Positions 12,305-23,389 of a stretch of 64,000 bases of DNA are shown piece by piece. The DNA is taken from positions 124,001 to 188,000 of the forward strand of contig JACZZP010000012.1 in assembly GCA_015183035.1 (NCBI GenBank), given 5' to 3'. The notes below the pieces were generated by a model that did no database searches, was not told the origin of the DNA, and was given only the letters and a program-made list of their open reading frames with translations. Within the stretch, counting starts at the first letter, position 1, and every line of letters starts with the position of its first letter. Position numbers and translations under genes: made by a program. The DNA comes from Meloidogyne chitwoodi. Its lineage: Eukaryota; Nematoda; Chromadorea; Rhabditida; Meloidogynidae.

Positions 12305-13571
12305 TCAAGGTTCAGCCCATTTCGTCAAAAAAACATGCACATCAGATATCTCCTCACATGCAAAGTGCAGTGCAAGTTGAATGAACGTAGCCCAATCCCC
12401 ACGTGTAGCAAACAGTCCGTTACCCAAATTACGTCCTGAACCCACAACGGGATAAGCTATAAAATAAATGTTTCTACAATTACAATTAAAAAACCTGAGA
12501 TGACACAAACAGGCAACACATTAGCGTGATTGCCGCCTTTTGCACTTGCTTCATAACACTCGCGATTGTCGTCCAAACGTAATTTTCCTCCATCATGTTC
12601 AACAGAAACATCTGATAGCCACTGTTTGACTTCTTCTTCTTCTCCGTTCTTTAAAAATAAATAAATTATATCTAACAGAAATATGAAAAACATACAGTCA
12701 AATATTTATTTGGTGGAAGATCATAACTAGTAGGCACGTCAGTTCCTTCAAAAAGCCCATTATCTACGAAATTCGGGTCATTTTCATCAATTGCATCCAA
12801 AATATCCCGTAGATAGCGGAAAAAAATAACAGCCATTGATTCATACTCAGTACCAGAAAACTTAATATAAATTAATTGAATAACAATAAAAATGAAATGA
12901 ACCTTGCAAGCGTTGCCCGCTTCAAAGAATGCTTTGTCTGGTAGAACAGGCCAAATGTATCTGAACGACAAATTTTTTTAAACATTCACAAAAATCTTAG
13001 TTTACCTTAAACTGCCAACTTTAATACGAAGTTTAAGCGTATTTAATCGATTTGACAGTGAAACAAATGCAGCAGCGTTCATCGATGGTTGCTGTTGACG
13101 CACTTTTTCATAAGAAATTCCTAACGCCAAGTAAAGAGCCTCAAAGTGACAAGCGTATAAGCATCTCTTAAATAAATTTTTTAATACAAAATAAACTTTT
13201 ATTTAACTTTTTCACGATCATTTTTGTTTAAAATAAACCTCAATTTTCTGAGCAGTGACTTCTCCTTGTTCAACACCATTTTGTGATTTCATATGCTTCA
13301 TAAGTTCAAGCAACAAATCACGCAAAGACGCTAAAGACGCATAATTAACACCATCTCGTTTATTCAGCATCTTAAAGTTCAAAATTTTAGTTTCAAATCC
13401 CTTTTAAAAATAAACCTTTTCTGCAAGATTCTCGTAGAGTTGAAAACATTCAGGATACTTGTGTACTTCATTTTTTTTCATAAAACCCATAGCTATTTCA
13501 TAATGCCCTTTGAGAGTCAAATCCATTACGGAATTAAAAATATGCTCAATCAAAACACTTTCACCAGTCAT
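12305..13571 (-). CDS. C-terminal part of intraflagellar transport protein IFT172
   Basis: About seven exons encode roughly 350 residues that match only the C-terminus of IFT172 (C. elegans OSM-1), a 1,700-residue IFT-B component of cilia. Recognisable blocks are LPDKAFFEAGNACK, the acidic stretch followed by GTDVP, then ECYEASAKGG and a terminal Gly-rich segment preceding DWATFIQLA and ending TKWAEP. The first ATG is at 13571. The N-terminal WD40 beta-propellers and most TPR repeats are absent, and none of the 820 bp upstream looks coding. The gene is either a truncated duplicate, a split gene or the 3' end after a very long intron. A splice-acceptor-like TTTATTAG lies just before the ATG, keeping the last option open. 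Confidence 0.75.
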
Positions 13572-14394
13572 ATTTATAAAAGCTAATAAACTAAATTTAG
13601 TTAAAACTAAGTAATTATCTAAAACAAATTACTAAATATATTGAAGGTTTATAAATAAATGAAACTGTTTAATAAATTTAAATGTTTAGGAAATGAAACT
13701 TTGAAGCAATAATAGAACTAAAAATCAATAAATCGAAAAACAAAAGACTGTTTAATTTTAAAAGGATACTAGTCGCAAAAGGAATTGGTCAGTTTGGGAC
13801 ACGCTCGACATTTTGCGGGTCGATTTGCCGCACATAGACTTTGGCTTCCTCTTTCTCTCCAATTCTCTTTATTTAAAGTTCTATTTCGAGTTTGCGACCA
13901 ATAGTCAGTCAGCTTATTTGGTGCTAAAAAGCTCTAGAAATATTTTCGCATAGATTATCCATCATAAATATATAGGCACGGCGACGTTTTACATTGCCTC
14001 TTACGAAAAATATGCGCGAAAAAGTTCTTTTTGTAATATCCTTCGATCCAAGCTTTAAATATACTATAGTACATCCTTTTAGCAATTTTTTTTATAAATT
14101 TACATAAAATTGTTACAGATTTATTTTTTAGGGAAATTCACAAAAATCTGATGAAAACAATAATTTGAACTTGGACAAAAAGAGCACTTTCAACTTTTGA
14201 GAACGTAAAATGGTTTAAAATAATAATTTTAGAATAGCTTTATTTTTTTTCTTAAGGTTAAAGAAACCATAACGATGTGACGAAATTAGTGAACAGACAC
14301 TTGGTTAAAAGGTTTTTTTAATAATAAAAATTTTATTTGAACTTACCTTGATATGTTTTAAAGTAACCAAAATTTAACCTAAAAATTTGCCTCC
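13572..14394. other. Spacer upstream of the IFT172 fragment
   Basis: No coding frame continues the IFT172 homology. A repeat related to the AAGCC family covers about 13765-13925. The remainder is AT-rich and featureless to me. Confidence 0.45.
13765..13925. mobile_element. MITE-like element, AAGCC...-TIR family, copy 2
   Basis: It contains ACTAGTCGCAA near its left end and the internal block CCAATTCTCTTTATTTAAA followed by TTCTATTTCGA. The right side reads GCGACCAATAGTCAGTCAGC. The internal block matches the copy at 35672-35804 in inverted orientation. Confidence 0.45.
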
Positions 14395-14634
14395 TTACCT
14401 TTTTTCTCTTTTTTGAAATGCTTCTCCAACAAAGGAGTAAATAATTGTAGAAGTAGTTAACAGATTTTTTGCATATTCACCAAATTTTTTAAGCTTATAT
14501 TTTCTCGGAATGTATGTTTTTCCATCTGAACATGTCTTAATTGTCTTAAGAATATTAACAAGCAATTCAATAGGTATTGCTTTGCTATCTTTTTTCTTTG
14601 AAAATAATTCTTTTTTATGTTGTTTCAAATTCAT
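14395..14634 (-). CDS. Short F-box-like protein, paralog 1
   Basis: A 79-residue open frame has a basic N-terminus and the motif IPIELLVNILKTI, which resembles the start of an F-box (substrate adaptor of SCF ubiquitin ligases). It shares spaced identities with the ORF at 20393-20632: ELL-N--K--KT, KNLL---II---GEA-QK. The frame ends beside a GTAAGG donor-like site, so it could continue into another exon. The length is shorter than a full F-box protein. It may be a first exon or a decayed copy of an expanded family. Confidence 0.4.
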   Translation of the reverse strand: MNLKQHKKELFSKKKDSKAIPIELLVNILKTIKTCSDGKTYIPRKYKLKKFGEYAKNLLTTSTIIYSFVGEAFQKREKR

Positions 14635-15304
14635 ATATTTTTTTAAATTAATTTATTTTGACTGTTTTTTAGTTGAATTTTATGTAAATAAATTAAGAAT
14701 TATTTTATTTACTTCCATATTCAAAAGGCGTGTTCATTTTTTACCCCTAATATCTGTTCTTTAATCATTTGAGAGATTTTAAATCTTAACATTTTTCTTT
14801 TAAAAGCACTTTAAAACTATCAATCATTCATCGTTTATTTTTTTTTTGCCTAAAAATAACAATTCAAAATAATCAGCATTTCTGACTGAGAACTTTTTTT
14901 CGTTAAAAATTTTTGTGGTCGCTAGGGAATGTTTTCTTTTTTAAATATATTCGCTATCTTCTAAAAAATCTTTTTTTTTCATTTTTTCAAAACGTTGACC
15001 TTTGAACTTCCAAATCCTCGATTTAATAAATAAATTGAAGTCTTTATTTCTTTTTATTTTTTTTCAATTTTTGTTGAAAATCCTATTTTGTTAAAATAAC
15101 TTGACTTTATTTATGCAAACACAATTTACTCTTTAACATTTTTGCATAATAGAATATTTGAGGCATATAAACAACTACTTCTTTTTAGACATTTATTTTT
15201 AAAGATTTTTTAAACAAAAATTATTTTTAAAACAAATTTATTTATTTTTTTTTAATTTTTATTTATTTTTTAATTTAAAAAATTTATTTTTTTCTTTTAA
15301 GAAA
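14635..15304. other. Spacer upstream of the nicotinic receptor gene
   Basis: T-rich sequence with no supported coding frame. It presumably includes the receptor gene promoter. Confidence 0.45.
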
Positions 15305-18300
15305 ATGCAATTTCCAATTATTTTTCTTCAATTTTCTATTTTGTCCATTTTTTTCTTCATTTGTTCCTTGTCGGCGTTTTTGAATGACTCGCGCCCTTCA
15401 GCAAAAAGAAGAGTACCTTCTCTACAGTTTTTGGAATCTTTACTTAGTTTGAAGAATTTACAGGTTTATTCTTTTCTAATTTTCTCAAAATTTTTTTTAA
15501 AATTAAGAATTGAATTTATTTTCTTTTTTTTTAGTCAGAAGAAATATCTGAAGATTCTGATGTTTTAATTAATTTGGCAAATGATTCCTTCAATTCAAAT
15601 AATTTAAAAAACAAAATGGGCAAGAATAACACTAAATTACAACTCTACAGGTTTTTTAATTAAAGAAATTTTAAAATTTATTTTTTGTGTTTAAATTTAA
15701 ACTTTCAGAAATGATGCAAAAACAACAAATAATCATCTTTCTTTACCCTTGCAAGAAGAAAAAGGAGAATTAGAATTAATTGATGCAAATTTGCTAAAGG
15801 CAATTATAACAAGTTTGGTTAATTTTTAATAAAAATAATTTTTTTTAAAAAAAGGACAAAAAGCTTCTCGAACAGAAGAAAATCTTTACCGAAAGCTTTT
15901 GGACCCCCAAAATTACGAAAAAAATGTGAGGCCAACAATTCATCATTATTTACCTACAAATGTTACTTTTGGTGTTTTGTTAAATCAAATTGTTGAAATG
16001 GATGAAAAAAATCAAATTTTAACTACTAGATGTTGGATAAATGTTAATTGGATTGATTATAGGTTATCTTGGAATGTTAGCCAATGGGAGGTTTTTATTT
16101 ATTTTTTATTTAAAATTATGGGAAAATCAGAATTTTTATTTAAATTTTACTGTTCTTATTTAAATTCTGATTATTATTTTGTTTAAAAATTCTGATTTTT
16201 ATCTGAAGATTTCTGAATTTCAGAAATTCTGATTTTATATTTTCTGATTTTTACCAGAATTTTATTTAAGTAAAAAGCAGAATTCTGATTCTACTTAAAA
16301 TCAGAATTTTGATTTTTACCAAAATTTTATTCTGATTTTTAAACATCTACTTCTGATTTTTAAAAGACCATAATTCTGATTTTTACCATTATTTAAATTT
16401 AAAAATCAGAAATACTATTTAAAGGGAATAGAACAAATTTATGCCCCACATCAACGTATTTGGCTTCCAGATATAATTTTAATAAATAATGCAGCACATG
16501 ATTATAGAGGTTCTTTACTTTCAACAGACGTAAGTATAACGAATGTTGGAAATGTAACTTGGCTATTGTCTGCTTTGTTTAAATCAAATTGTGCAATTAA
16601 TGTTAAATATTATCCTTTTGATGATCAAGAATGTTTTTTTTTTAATTTATTTTTGACAATTTTAATTTTAAGGCACACTTAAATTCGCCAGCTGGGGTTC
16701 GCATGATTCCCGTGAAATTGATATTGGACTTACTACTGATCAGGGTGATTTGTCCAATTATTTAAATTCAACAGAATTTGATTTGCTTTCTTTTAGAGCC
16801 GAACGAACGGTTTGACTTTTTTAAATTTAATTGTATTTTTGTTTAAAGCTAATTCGTTTTTCAACTGATAAATTAGCTACTTGGCCAATGATAATAGCTA
16901 CGATTAAAATGCGTAGAAGGCCTCTTTTTTATGTTTTTAATCACGTTTGTTTTTTATTTTTTAAAATTATGATCTTTATTCATTTAAATTAAGATTCTTC
17001 CCTGTGTATTAATTTCTTCAATGGCTCTTCTAGGCTTCTGTATGCCTCCAGAAACAGGAGAAAAAATTAACATGTTAAATACGGTTCTTTTACATTATGT
17101 TCTCTCCAGCCTATAAGTAGGGTGGGAAGGACCAAAGAAAATTTTTTTATATTTTTTTAATATTTTAATTTGTAAGGTAATTCTTTCAATGGGTGTTTAT
17201 CTTCAATCAATTATTGAATCGATCCCTCCTACTTCAGAAACAGTTCCACTCATTGGAATATACTATGTTGCTTCTCTAGCAATTGTATATTTTAAATTAA
17301 ATTTATTTAATTCTAAAAAATCTGATTCTGATTTTTAAAATAATTCTGATTTTTTTACTTTAACAGAAAGTTATATTTATTACTTTAAACAAGGTTTGTC
17401 TCGCAACAGCAATGAATGTTTACACACTAAATGTTCATAGACGGGGTATAACAAATCAGAGAAGAGTTCCTTGGTGGATGCGAAAGTATATTTAATTTAA
17501 GTTTTTCTTTTTATTATTTTAGATATATTCTTGGCTATTTGGCAACAATTTTGTGTATTAGAGTGCACGAGCCAGATTCTGTTACTTTAATTAAAGCTAC
17601 AAGAGTATTTTTTAAATTTTAATTATTATTTTTATTTATTCTTTTAAAGACTAGGCGTTCTACAATTCGTCGAATAAGTCTGTTGAGAGATCTTAAGCAC
17701 ATAAAAAATATGGAAAATCGTAAGGAGACTCGCGCGGATGAACGTTCAAACTGTGAATGTATGAGAAACAGTGACGAAGAAAAATTACCGCCTTCTTCAA
17801 ATTTGGTTTATTTTTGTAAAATATAAGGGGAGAGGGAATTATAAAAAATTTAGAAGAGAAGAGGAACACTTTCCTCGCAATCAGAAGAGGATGGTTGCAG
17901 CCCAAAGAGTGGTGGACGAATAATTGATGAAAATGGGAGTGTTCGTCGGCGTTTAACCAAAAGTACTGAAGAAAATGTGGGAGGAGAATGCGTAACACTT
18001 GAAAGAATATTAATGGAACAGGTTTAACTTTTAAAAAACAAATTTTTAAATCTAAAATTAAAGTTGACACCTCGATTGACTTCTGTCCAGCCAGTAATGT
18101 CTGCAGAATTTGAAGACAGGTTCAGAAGGATTCTTAAACGTGTTTATCGCTCATTGCAGCAATTTGAAATTCGCGATGAAGTTTATAATTTTTTAATTGG
18201 GTTTAAGGGTATCTTTTTTGAAAAACTCCGCGTTCTCCATCTTTACCTAAATGGTCAGATCTTCATCAATAAATTGAAATTCGAGGTTAATCCTTGGAAA

Positions 18301-18768
18301 AAGTGTTAGGTGGCCTTGTTATCTGTTTTCGAAAGATTATTTGCTTGACCATTTGCAGTTGAAGAGGAAATAGGAAAGTGTTTGGAGATTTTAACAGTGA
18401 AGTGTACAAACTTAAATTTCAACGTAGTGATGATTTATTACTGAAGAGTTGAGAAACGTCTCCTGTTGGGGATGACAATTCTTTCCATCCTGTTCTATTA
18501 TATCTTCGAAAGCAACATGTCTGTCGCGAAATCCTGTCCGAGATCCTAGTGAAAGAATTGGAGAACTTAACAAAATTTGAACTAAGAAATAATATTAAAG
18601 GTGATTGATGAACGCAGAAGAATCATCTGGCAATGGAGAACACTTGCATCGATAATTGACCGCTTTCTACTTTTTGCATTTTCATTCATCACTTTCATTA
18701 TAGTTACTATTTTTATCATTTTTCCCGTATTTTTTCGAGAACATCTTCTAGCACAAAACTCATTTTAA
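15305..18768 (+). CDS. Nicotinic acetylcholine receptor-like subunit, non-alpha type
   Basis: About 13 exons encode close to 590 residues of a Cys-loop ligand-gated channel. A signal peptide (from 15305) and a charged N-terminal extension of about 100 residues precede the ligand-binding domain. The Cys-loop is [15 protein letters not shown], with 13 residues between the cysteines and the second Cys codon split by an intron. M1 starts at [15 protein letters not shown]2 reads [19 protein letters not shown] with the -1' Glu present. M3 and a long M3-M4 loop follow, and M4 is in the last exon ([18 protein letters not shown]). The loop-C region has no vicinal Cys pair, so this is not an alpha subunit. 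Two large introns hold repeats (16090-16421) or about 400 bp of plain AT-rich DNA. I cannot place it in a named C. elegans subgroup. Confidence 0.9.
16100..16420. repeat. CTGATTTT / AAAATCAG micro-repeat block in a receptor intron
   Basis: At least ten copies of (A/T)TTCTGATTTTT or its complement lie within 320 bp, both orientations mixed, so the RNA could form many small hairpins. The same word recurs near 17320, 57170 and 62530-63680. Confidence 0.7.
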
Positions 18769-18870
18769 TTAATCAATTTTTTTTAATTTTTATTTAAACA
18801 ACTTTTAACAATTAAATTATAACATTTGTGTTTTTTATGATAACTTCCAGAAAACATAGTCAATAGTCAT

Positions 18871-19446
18871 CTATGGGTCAACCGGATGCGCGACGTTATG
18901 CTCTTAAACATAAAAATAATGATTTTACACTAATAAAAATATTAACCTTCAACCGCCTGCAGAAGACGCTGACACTGGGAACTAAAATTTTTAAGACTTT
19001 AAATTTTCAAAATATGTTTAAAATTTTACGAATTTTTATATTTTACAAAACTCACAAATACTTTCCTAAAACTTTGACTCATTTTTTGATAAAAATTAAT
19101 TACTTTATTATCTCGTCAGCCGTCTCAGCATCCACTGCGTGATTTCGCATGAACACAGCCTGTAACGAGCGACCACCAAGAAAAAAGACGAACTTAAAAA
19201 GATGAATTTAGTAAATGTTTCTTGTACTTTTCTACAGGGCTGCTTTAACAATTATAAGCACGTCCTTTTAAACTCAAACAATCTTAATGCGCTCATTATT
19301 AAATCAAAAGCGTCCCCTTTCTAAATAAGTGCATATATTTTAATAACCTCTCGGACCAATGCCTGGTTAGTTGCAGTCAGCGTTGCCACTTGTTCTTGCA
19401 ACTGTTGCACTTGTTGTTGAAGAACGAGAATTTGATCTGCTATCAT
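18871..19446 (-). CDS. Small coiled-coil protein, uncharacterised
   Basis: Four short exons joined by good splice sites give about 74 residues. Exon 1 (19446-19348) encodes a Gln/Leu heptad region, QILVLQQQVQQLQEQV, ending NQALVRE before a GTTATT donor. Exon 2 (after TTACAG) encodes AVFMRNHAVDAETADEII. Two further exons give SQCQRLLQAVE and EHNVAHPVDP before a TAG at 18871. The coiled coil suggests oligomerisation, but I do not recognise a family. It could be a gag-like remnant of a retroelement instead. Confidence 0.4.
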
Positions 19447-19567
19447 TTATAATAATAATTTAAATGGATTGCGGACAAAAAAATTCTAATATGAAAATTA
19501 AACAAAAATAAGGAAAATTAAAAATCTCTACAAATGAAAAATTTAAACAAAAGTTAGCCCCTTTTAT

Positions 19568-19796
19568 ACTAGTTTGGGAGCGGTTCAGTTGAGTCAGGCA
19601 CAGTTGAGTCATCGTCTAAAATATTTCACAAGTTTTTTTCTAGATACGAATTATATAAAAAATACGAATGATAGCTCATTTGAAAGAGCTCTTCCAGCTG
19701 AGTCGAATGAGGCCAAAATGAACGAATTTAGTAGGCTTCAAACGAAGTTAGGAGAAACGGTGACTCAATCGTGCTGACTGAGGTGTACCCACTAGT
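19568..19796. mobile_element. Non-autonomous TIR element, about 230 bp
   Basis: Both ends start ACTAGT and continue into imperfect inverted repeats with GTTGAGTCATCG on the left and CGGTGACTCAATCG on the right. The interior carries AATGATAGCTCATTTG followed by AAAGAGCTCTTCC. That core is shared with the element at 51247-52095. Confidence 0.55.
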
Positions 19797-19935
19797 TTTG
19801 CTAGTTCAACACTGATTGTTTTGAATCGTCCCATAAAAATTGTTGCGGGAAAATGATCGCAAGATAGTATGTTAAATAAAGAGAATTAGATATAAAGAGA
19901 AAGCTAGAGACTACTTCGGTAAATTAGTTAGTCGG
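19797..19935. repeat. Relative of the AAGCC-family element (degenerate)
   Basis: It contains TTAAATAAAGAGAATTAGA and flanking GATCGCAAGA and TTAGTTAGTCGG, matching the internal and end blocks of the copies at 13.8 and 35.7 kb. Boundaries are vague. Confidence 0.35.
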
Positions 19936-19969
19936 TTTGTGCTGTATTTCGGACTCATGTACATCTCGG

Positions 19970-20085
19970 TAAACTCAATTGCACGACATTTCGTCAACGG
20001 CAAAAAAAACATTTTGATCACACGAGTCAACGATTTTCTGCCGTGGGGACGAAATGTCGCGCAATTTCGCGTAACGAGATGTCGT
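19970..20085. repeat. Imperfect hairpin with GACATTTCGT/ACGAAATGTC arms
   Basis: The left arm reads CTCGGTAAAC...GCACGACATTTCGTC then AACGGCA. The right arm reads TGCCGTGGGGACGAAATG and TCGCGCAATTTCGCG then TAACGAG. The arms are about 38 nt with a 40-nt loop. GC content is well above its surroundings. Confidence 0.6.
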
Positions 20086-20392
20086 GACTCGATATTTCCT
20101 ATTTTTTAAATGATAGAAGCAATACAAAATACCTACCATAAAAATCAAATTTCGAACCCCAAATCTCCAATTTTCGCTATCGCGCTACTTTTTATCAAAA
20201 TTGATTTTTTATACTTTTTAATAAAAAATATTTAGATCCGTTGACTAGTGCACTAATTAAAGATGATTTTTCAACTTTAACAAAAAATGCTGGAATTCAT
20301 TTTCATTAATAGAGATGACCGTTGAATAACCAAGGTTTTTTTTATTTCTTATTTTTTGAAATTATTTGGGTAACTTCACTTGAATTTATTTT

Positions 20393-20632
20393 TTAAGACC
20401 CCCTCATAGTTATACTACCTTTCATTTTTTGAATTGCTTCTCCAAATACTGAGTTGATTATTGAACAAGAACTCAAAAGATTTTTAGTACAATCAAACGC
20501 TTTTTTAATTGTTTTAGATTTTGTTTTAGAATTAAAATCCTTCTCATTTCTTAAAGTTTTTAATGCTTTAAAAGTGTTAATAAGCAATTCATTAGGTAAC
20601 TTTTTTTGTTGTTTTAATTGTTTGTTGTTCAT
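20393..20632 (-). CDS. Short F-box-like protein, paralog 2
   Basis: A 79-residue open frame has LPNELLINTFKALKTL near its start, an F-box-like beginning, and a second half with TKNLLSSCSIINS followed by FGEAIQKM. It aligns without large gaps to the ORF at 14395-14634 and lies on the same strand 6 kb away. A GTAGTA donor-like site sits where the other paralog has GTAAGG. This suggests that the protein may continue past a splice site. Function cannot be assigned from this alone. Confidence 0.4.
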   Translation of the reverse strand: MNNKQLKQQKKLPNELLINTFKALKTLRNEKDFNSKTKSKTIKKAFDCTKNLLSSCSIINSVFGEAIQKMKGSITMRGS

Positions 20633-21533
20633 CTGACTATTTCAGGTGTTATTAAAGTTGTTTTTGGATTTTTCAAAATTTTATATTTTTTTTATTTTGT
20701 GTTATATTTAGTTTTTTTTAAGTAAATAAATAATTATATTAATTAATTATATTAATTTATTTCTTCTACAATTATTTTTACTTTAAATATTAGATGAATT
20801 ATGAGGTAAAAAATTAGGGGCAAATTCCCAGGGTTCACAGTCAAAATATTATTAAATTAATATATATTTTTTATTATTTTTTTAGCCTCGTTTAAACTGA
20901 TGATGTTCGTCCAGTAAATGTCTCTCTGCTGAATTTGAATTCTTGAGCGTGTAAATCACTGATTTGTGAGGTTTGGAATTTAATTATTTTTAAATGGAAT
21001 TTTTGCTATAAAATAAATCGACGGGAATTTTCAAAAATTAAGGGGAATGCTATTTTTCGAAAAATATGCTCCGTCTTGACTTTTAAGTCATTAAAAAAAT
21101 TTTATTCAAAAAATTTGATCAACTTATTTTTTAATTTTTATTTAAATTTTTTACTACAATTAAATTACAGAGAAGAATTACGCTTTTATATGAGAACAAT
21201 TTTCCAGAAAAACATTTTGATGGAGGGAAAAAAATGTCAAATACTGTGGTTGTTTTGTGCTCTTTTTTCAGGTTTTTAAATTATTTTTAATTTTTTATTT
21301 AAAATTTTACTGAAAACCACACAATTTGACAAAATTAAAAAAAGGTCAAATAATTTTTTCGTGGGTATTTTAAGTGAGAGAAAAAATAAAGGAGAAGAAT
21401 TAAACTTTAGGGGAATTGTGAATAAATTTTTTGACAAAAAAATATTTTTTCAAAAGTCACAATTCCAAAAAACTATAATAAAAAAAGAAAGAAAAAATAT
21501 AAAGCTTTCGAACGTTTTTCACTAATTTATTTA
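20633..21533. other. Spacer without a supported gene
   Basis: Several open frames exist on the plus strand but they are AT-driven and lack start or splice context. I see nothing that I can name. Confidence 0.4.
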
Positions 21534-22085
21534 TTATGCTTTAACTGCTTGTGCTCCAGATGAACATCCTGCCCCTAAGCCTGTAAATTCGCCTTGCTGT
21601 GACATTTGAGTCAAACGACGATTGCGTCGAGTGTTGCACATTCCCCACTTTAATAAAAAAATAATTTTTAGATTTTTTTTTAAATTTTTAATTAAAGATT
21701 ATTTATGAAAATAGCAGCCAAGTGTAAAGATATCACCCTAAAAATTTTTCAAGGTAGAAAGCCTAGACATTAAACAAAGACTGATTCCCCCTTTTTTAGT
21801 AATTTTGAAGGCACTCTGAATCGAACAAAGAAATTTCCGTTTTGTTTTTGGTCCATTTCACTGTAAAACCCCAAAAACATAAGATGGGAGTTTCCGAAAA
21901 TTCTTTGAAATTTCTCCCCTAAAAACCGTTAAAGAAACCTTGTCAAAAACAGTTTGATCATCCTTCTCCGAAACACAGAACCAAAGAATGCAAGTGACCG
22001 AAATGATGAAAATAATAGAGAAAAAGACGATTGACGCTGCCAAAGGTCCAAAGTAGTCAATCAAGTCCAAATTTTGTTTTGGCAT
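21534..22085 (-). CDS. Uncharacterised single-pass membrane protein (gene model tentative)
   Basis: The ATG at 22085 opens a clear exon with a hydrophobic helix (AASIVFFSIIFIISVTCIL) followed by CVSEKDD. Downstream pieces look coding but in changing frames: MDQKQNGNFFVRFRVPSKLL near 21790-21850, GDIFTLGCYFHK near 21700-21740 and, after a TTATTAAAG acceptor, WGMCNTRRNRRLTQMS running to a TAA at 21534. I could not join all of them with canonical introns, so there may be very short introns or sequence errors. I do not recognise the family. Confidence 0.35.
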
Positions 22086-23389
22086 TTTTTCTTTTAAATT
22101 TATTGGTTGAGAATTTGAGCTTTTTTAAATATCTAAAAGAATATTAGAAAAAATTTAATAAACACAGAAAAATGTAGTTTTGATTAAACAGAAGCTTATT
22201 TTACTTATTTTAAAGAAGAAAAAAGTCATTTTCCCGCAAAATGAAAAAAGAGAAGGAAAAAGCCTCTCAAGAATTGGCCACAAATAAATAATATATAAAT
22301 GTAGTCTCATTGAAAAAAAGAAAATGTCGATTTTTATTTACTAAAAAATATATAGAAAGAAATTTCAGAAGCAAAATTGTGTTTGTGAAAAGGGGAAAAG
22401 CAAAAGATTAGGCTTTAATAGAGAAAATGTGCCCTTATAGTGCAGGCAGACGCGAGAGAGTATACAAAGCTTTGAAATTAGAGAAAGAGAGAAATAAACT
22501 GGATTATTTTAGCTAATAAATTGAGTGCAGTTAGAGTCTTATGCTTTAAGCTTCCTTTATTTTTCTTTTCTTTTTGCTTGTTTTGTCAGATTTTTGGTTC
22601 CAAATTTAAATTTTTTGTTCCGAATTTTAAGTGTTTAAATTTCCCACTTGTTTCGAAGAATTTTGGCCTAGAAGGGTGGAATAAATAGACTCAACTTAAC
22701 TAATAAAAGCTAGAAAATAGCATCGCGTTTTTAACCACTTAGTTTAATTTAAAGTCTAACTTTAGTGATGTAAAAATTTAAAATTTGATAAAGTGTGGAG
22801 AGAATTAATAAAAGTTGTCTAATAAAATAAAATATACTATGAATGATTCAAACTAAAATATAATGCAGCAAACTTTAAAGCTTAAGATGAGAAATTTTGA
22901 TTAAATCTTTAAGAATATTTTATTTTAATGCATAAATTAATGAAGCAACATTGATTAGCATTTTTCTCTTTATTCAGCCACAATTCCAAGTGTGTTTAAT
23001 TTATGAAAGAAAAAACATCTGTGTAGAAATTAAAAAAAACAAAGTTATTAGAAAAATAAAAACGTTAAGATTGTCAAGAAAAACGCTAACATAAAAAATA
23101 AATAAAAAAATTATTTATTTTTAATTTTAAATCAAATTTTGCTTCAAAAATGCAAAAGAGACATTTAATCCGATTTGTCTTTGTGAACGTTCGAGTCTGA
23201 CAGTTTGAGTCTCATCCAGACTAACTAACGAAACTAAGATTTTCACTTATTCTAAGTTTCATTTAAAATTCAGAAGATATTCAAATAAATATTTTTATTT
23301 AATTAATTTGAATGTAAATGTGATTGATAAAAGGAAAAATTGTCAACAAACTATCAAATTTAAAAACAAAATTCTTCCTCGAATTCTTC
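22086..23389. other. Spacer without a supported gene
   Basis: AT-rich with no coding frame, tRNA-like element or obvious inverted repeat. It presumably includes the upstream region of the minus-strand membrane-protein gene and the 3' UTR of ROMO1. Confidence 0.45.

Larger units (their letters stand above)
19447..20392. other. Spacer rich in small inverted-repeat elements
   Basis: No gene is supported. Three structures lie side by side: a TIR element (19568-19796), a degenerate AAGCC-family relative (19797-19935) and a hairpin (19970-20085). This is a small nest of insertions. Confidence 0.5.

Noticed and set aside
14376..14395. A 20-nt intron (GTAAGG...TTTTTAG) after the first F-box-like ORF
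   Set aside because: It is too short to accept without transcript data, and the following frame has no recognisable homology.
18873..19142. 89-residue plus-strand frame
   Set aside because: It lies antisense over the better-supported small coiled-coil exons and has no start context.
22086..23389. A hidden gene in the 1.3-kb spacer
   Set aside because: I checked both strands for frames bounded by splice signals and found none that looked protein-like.
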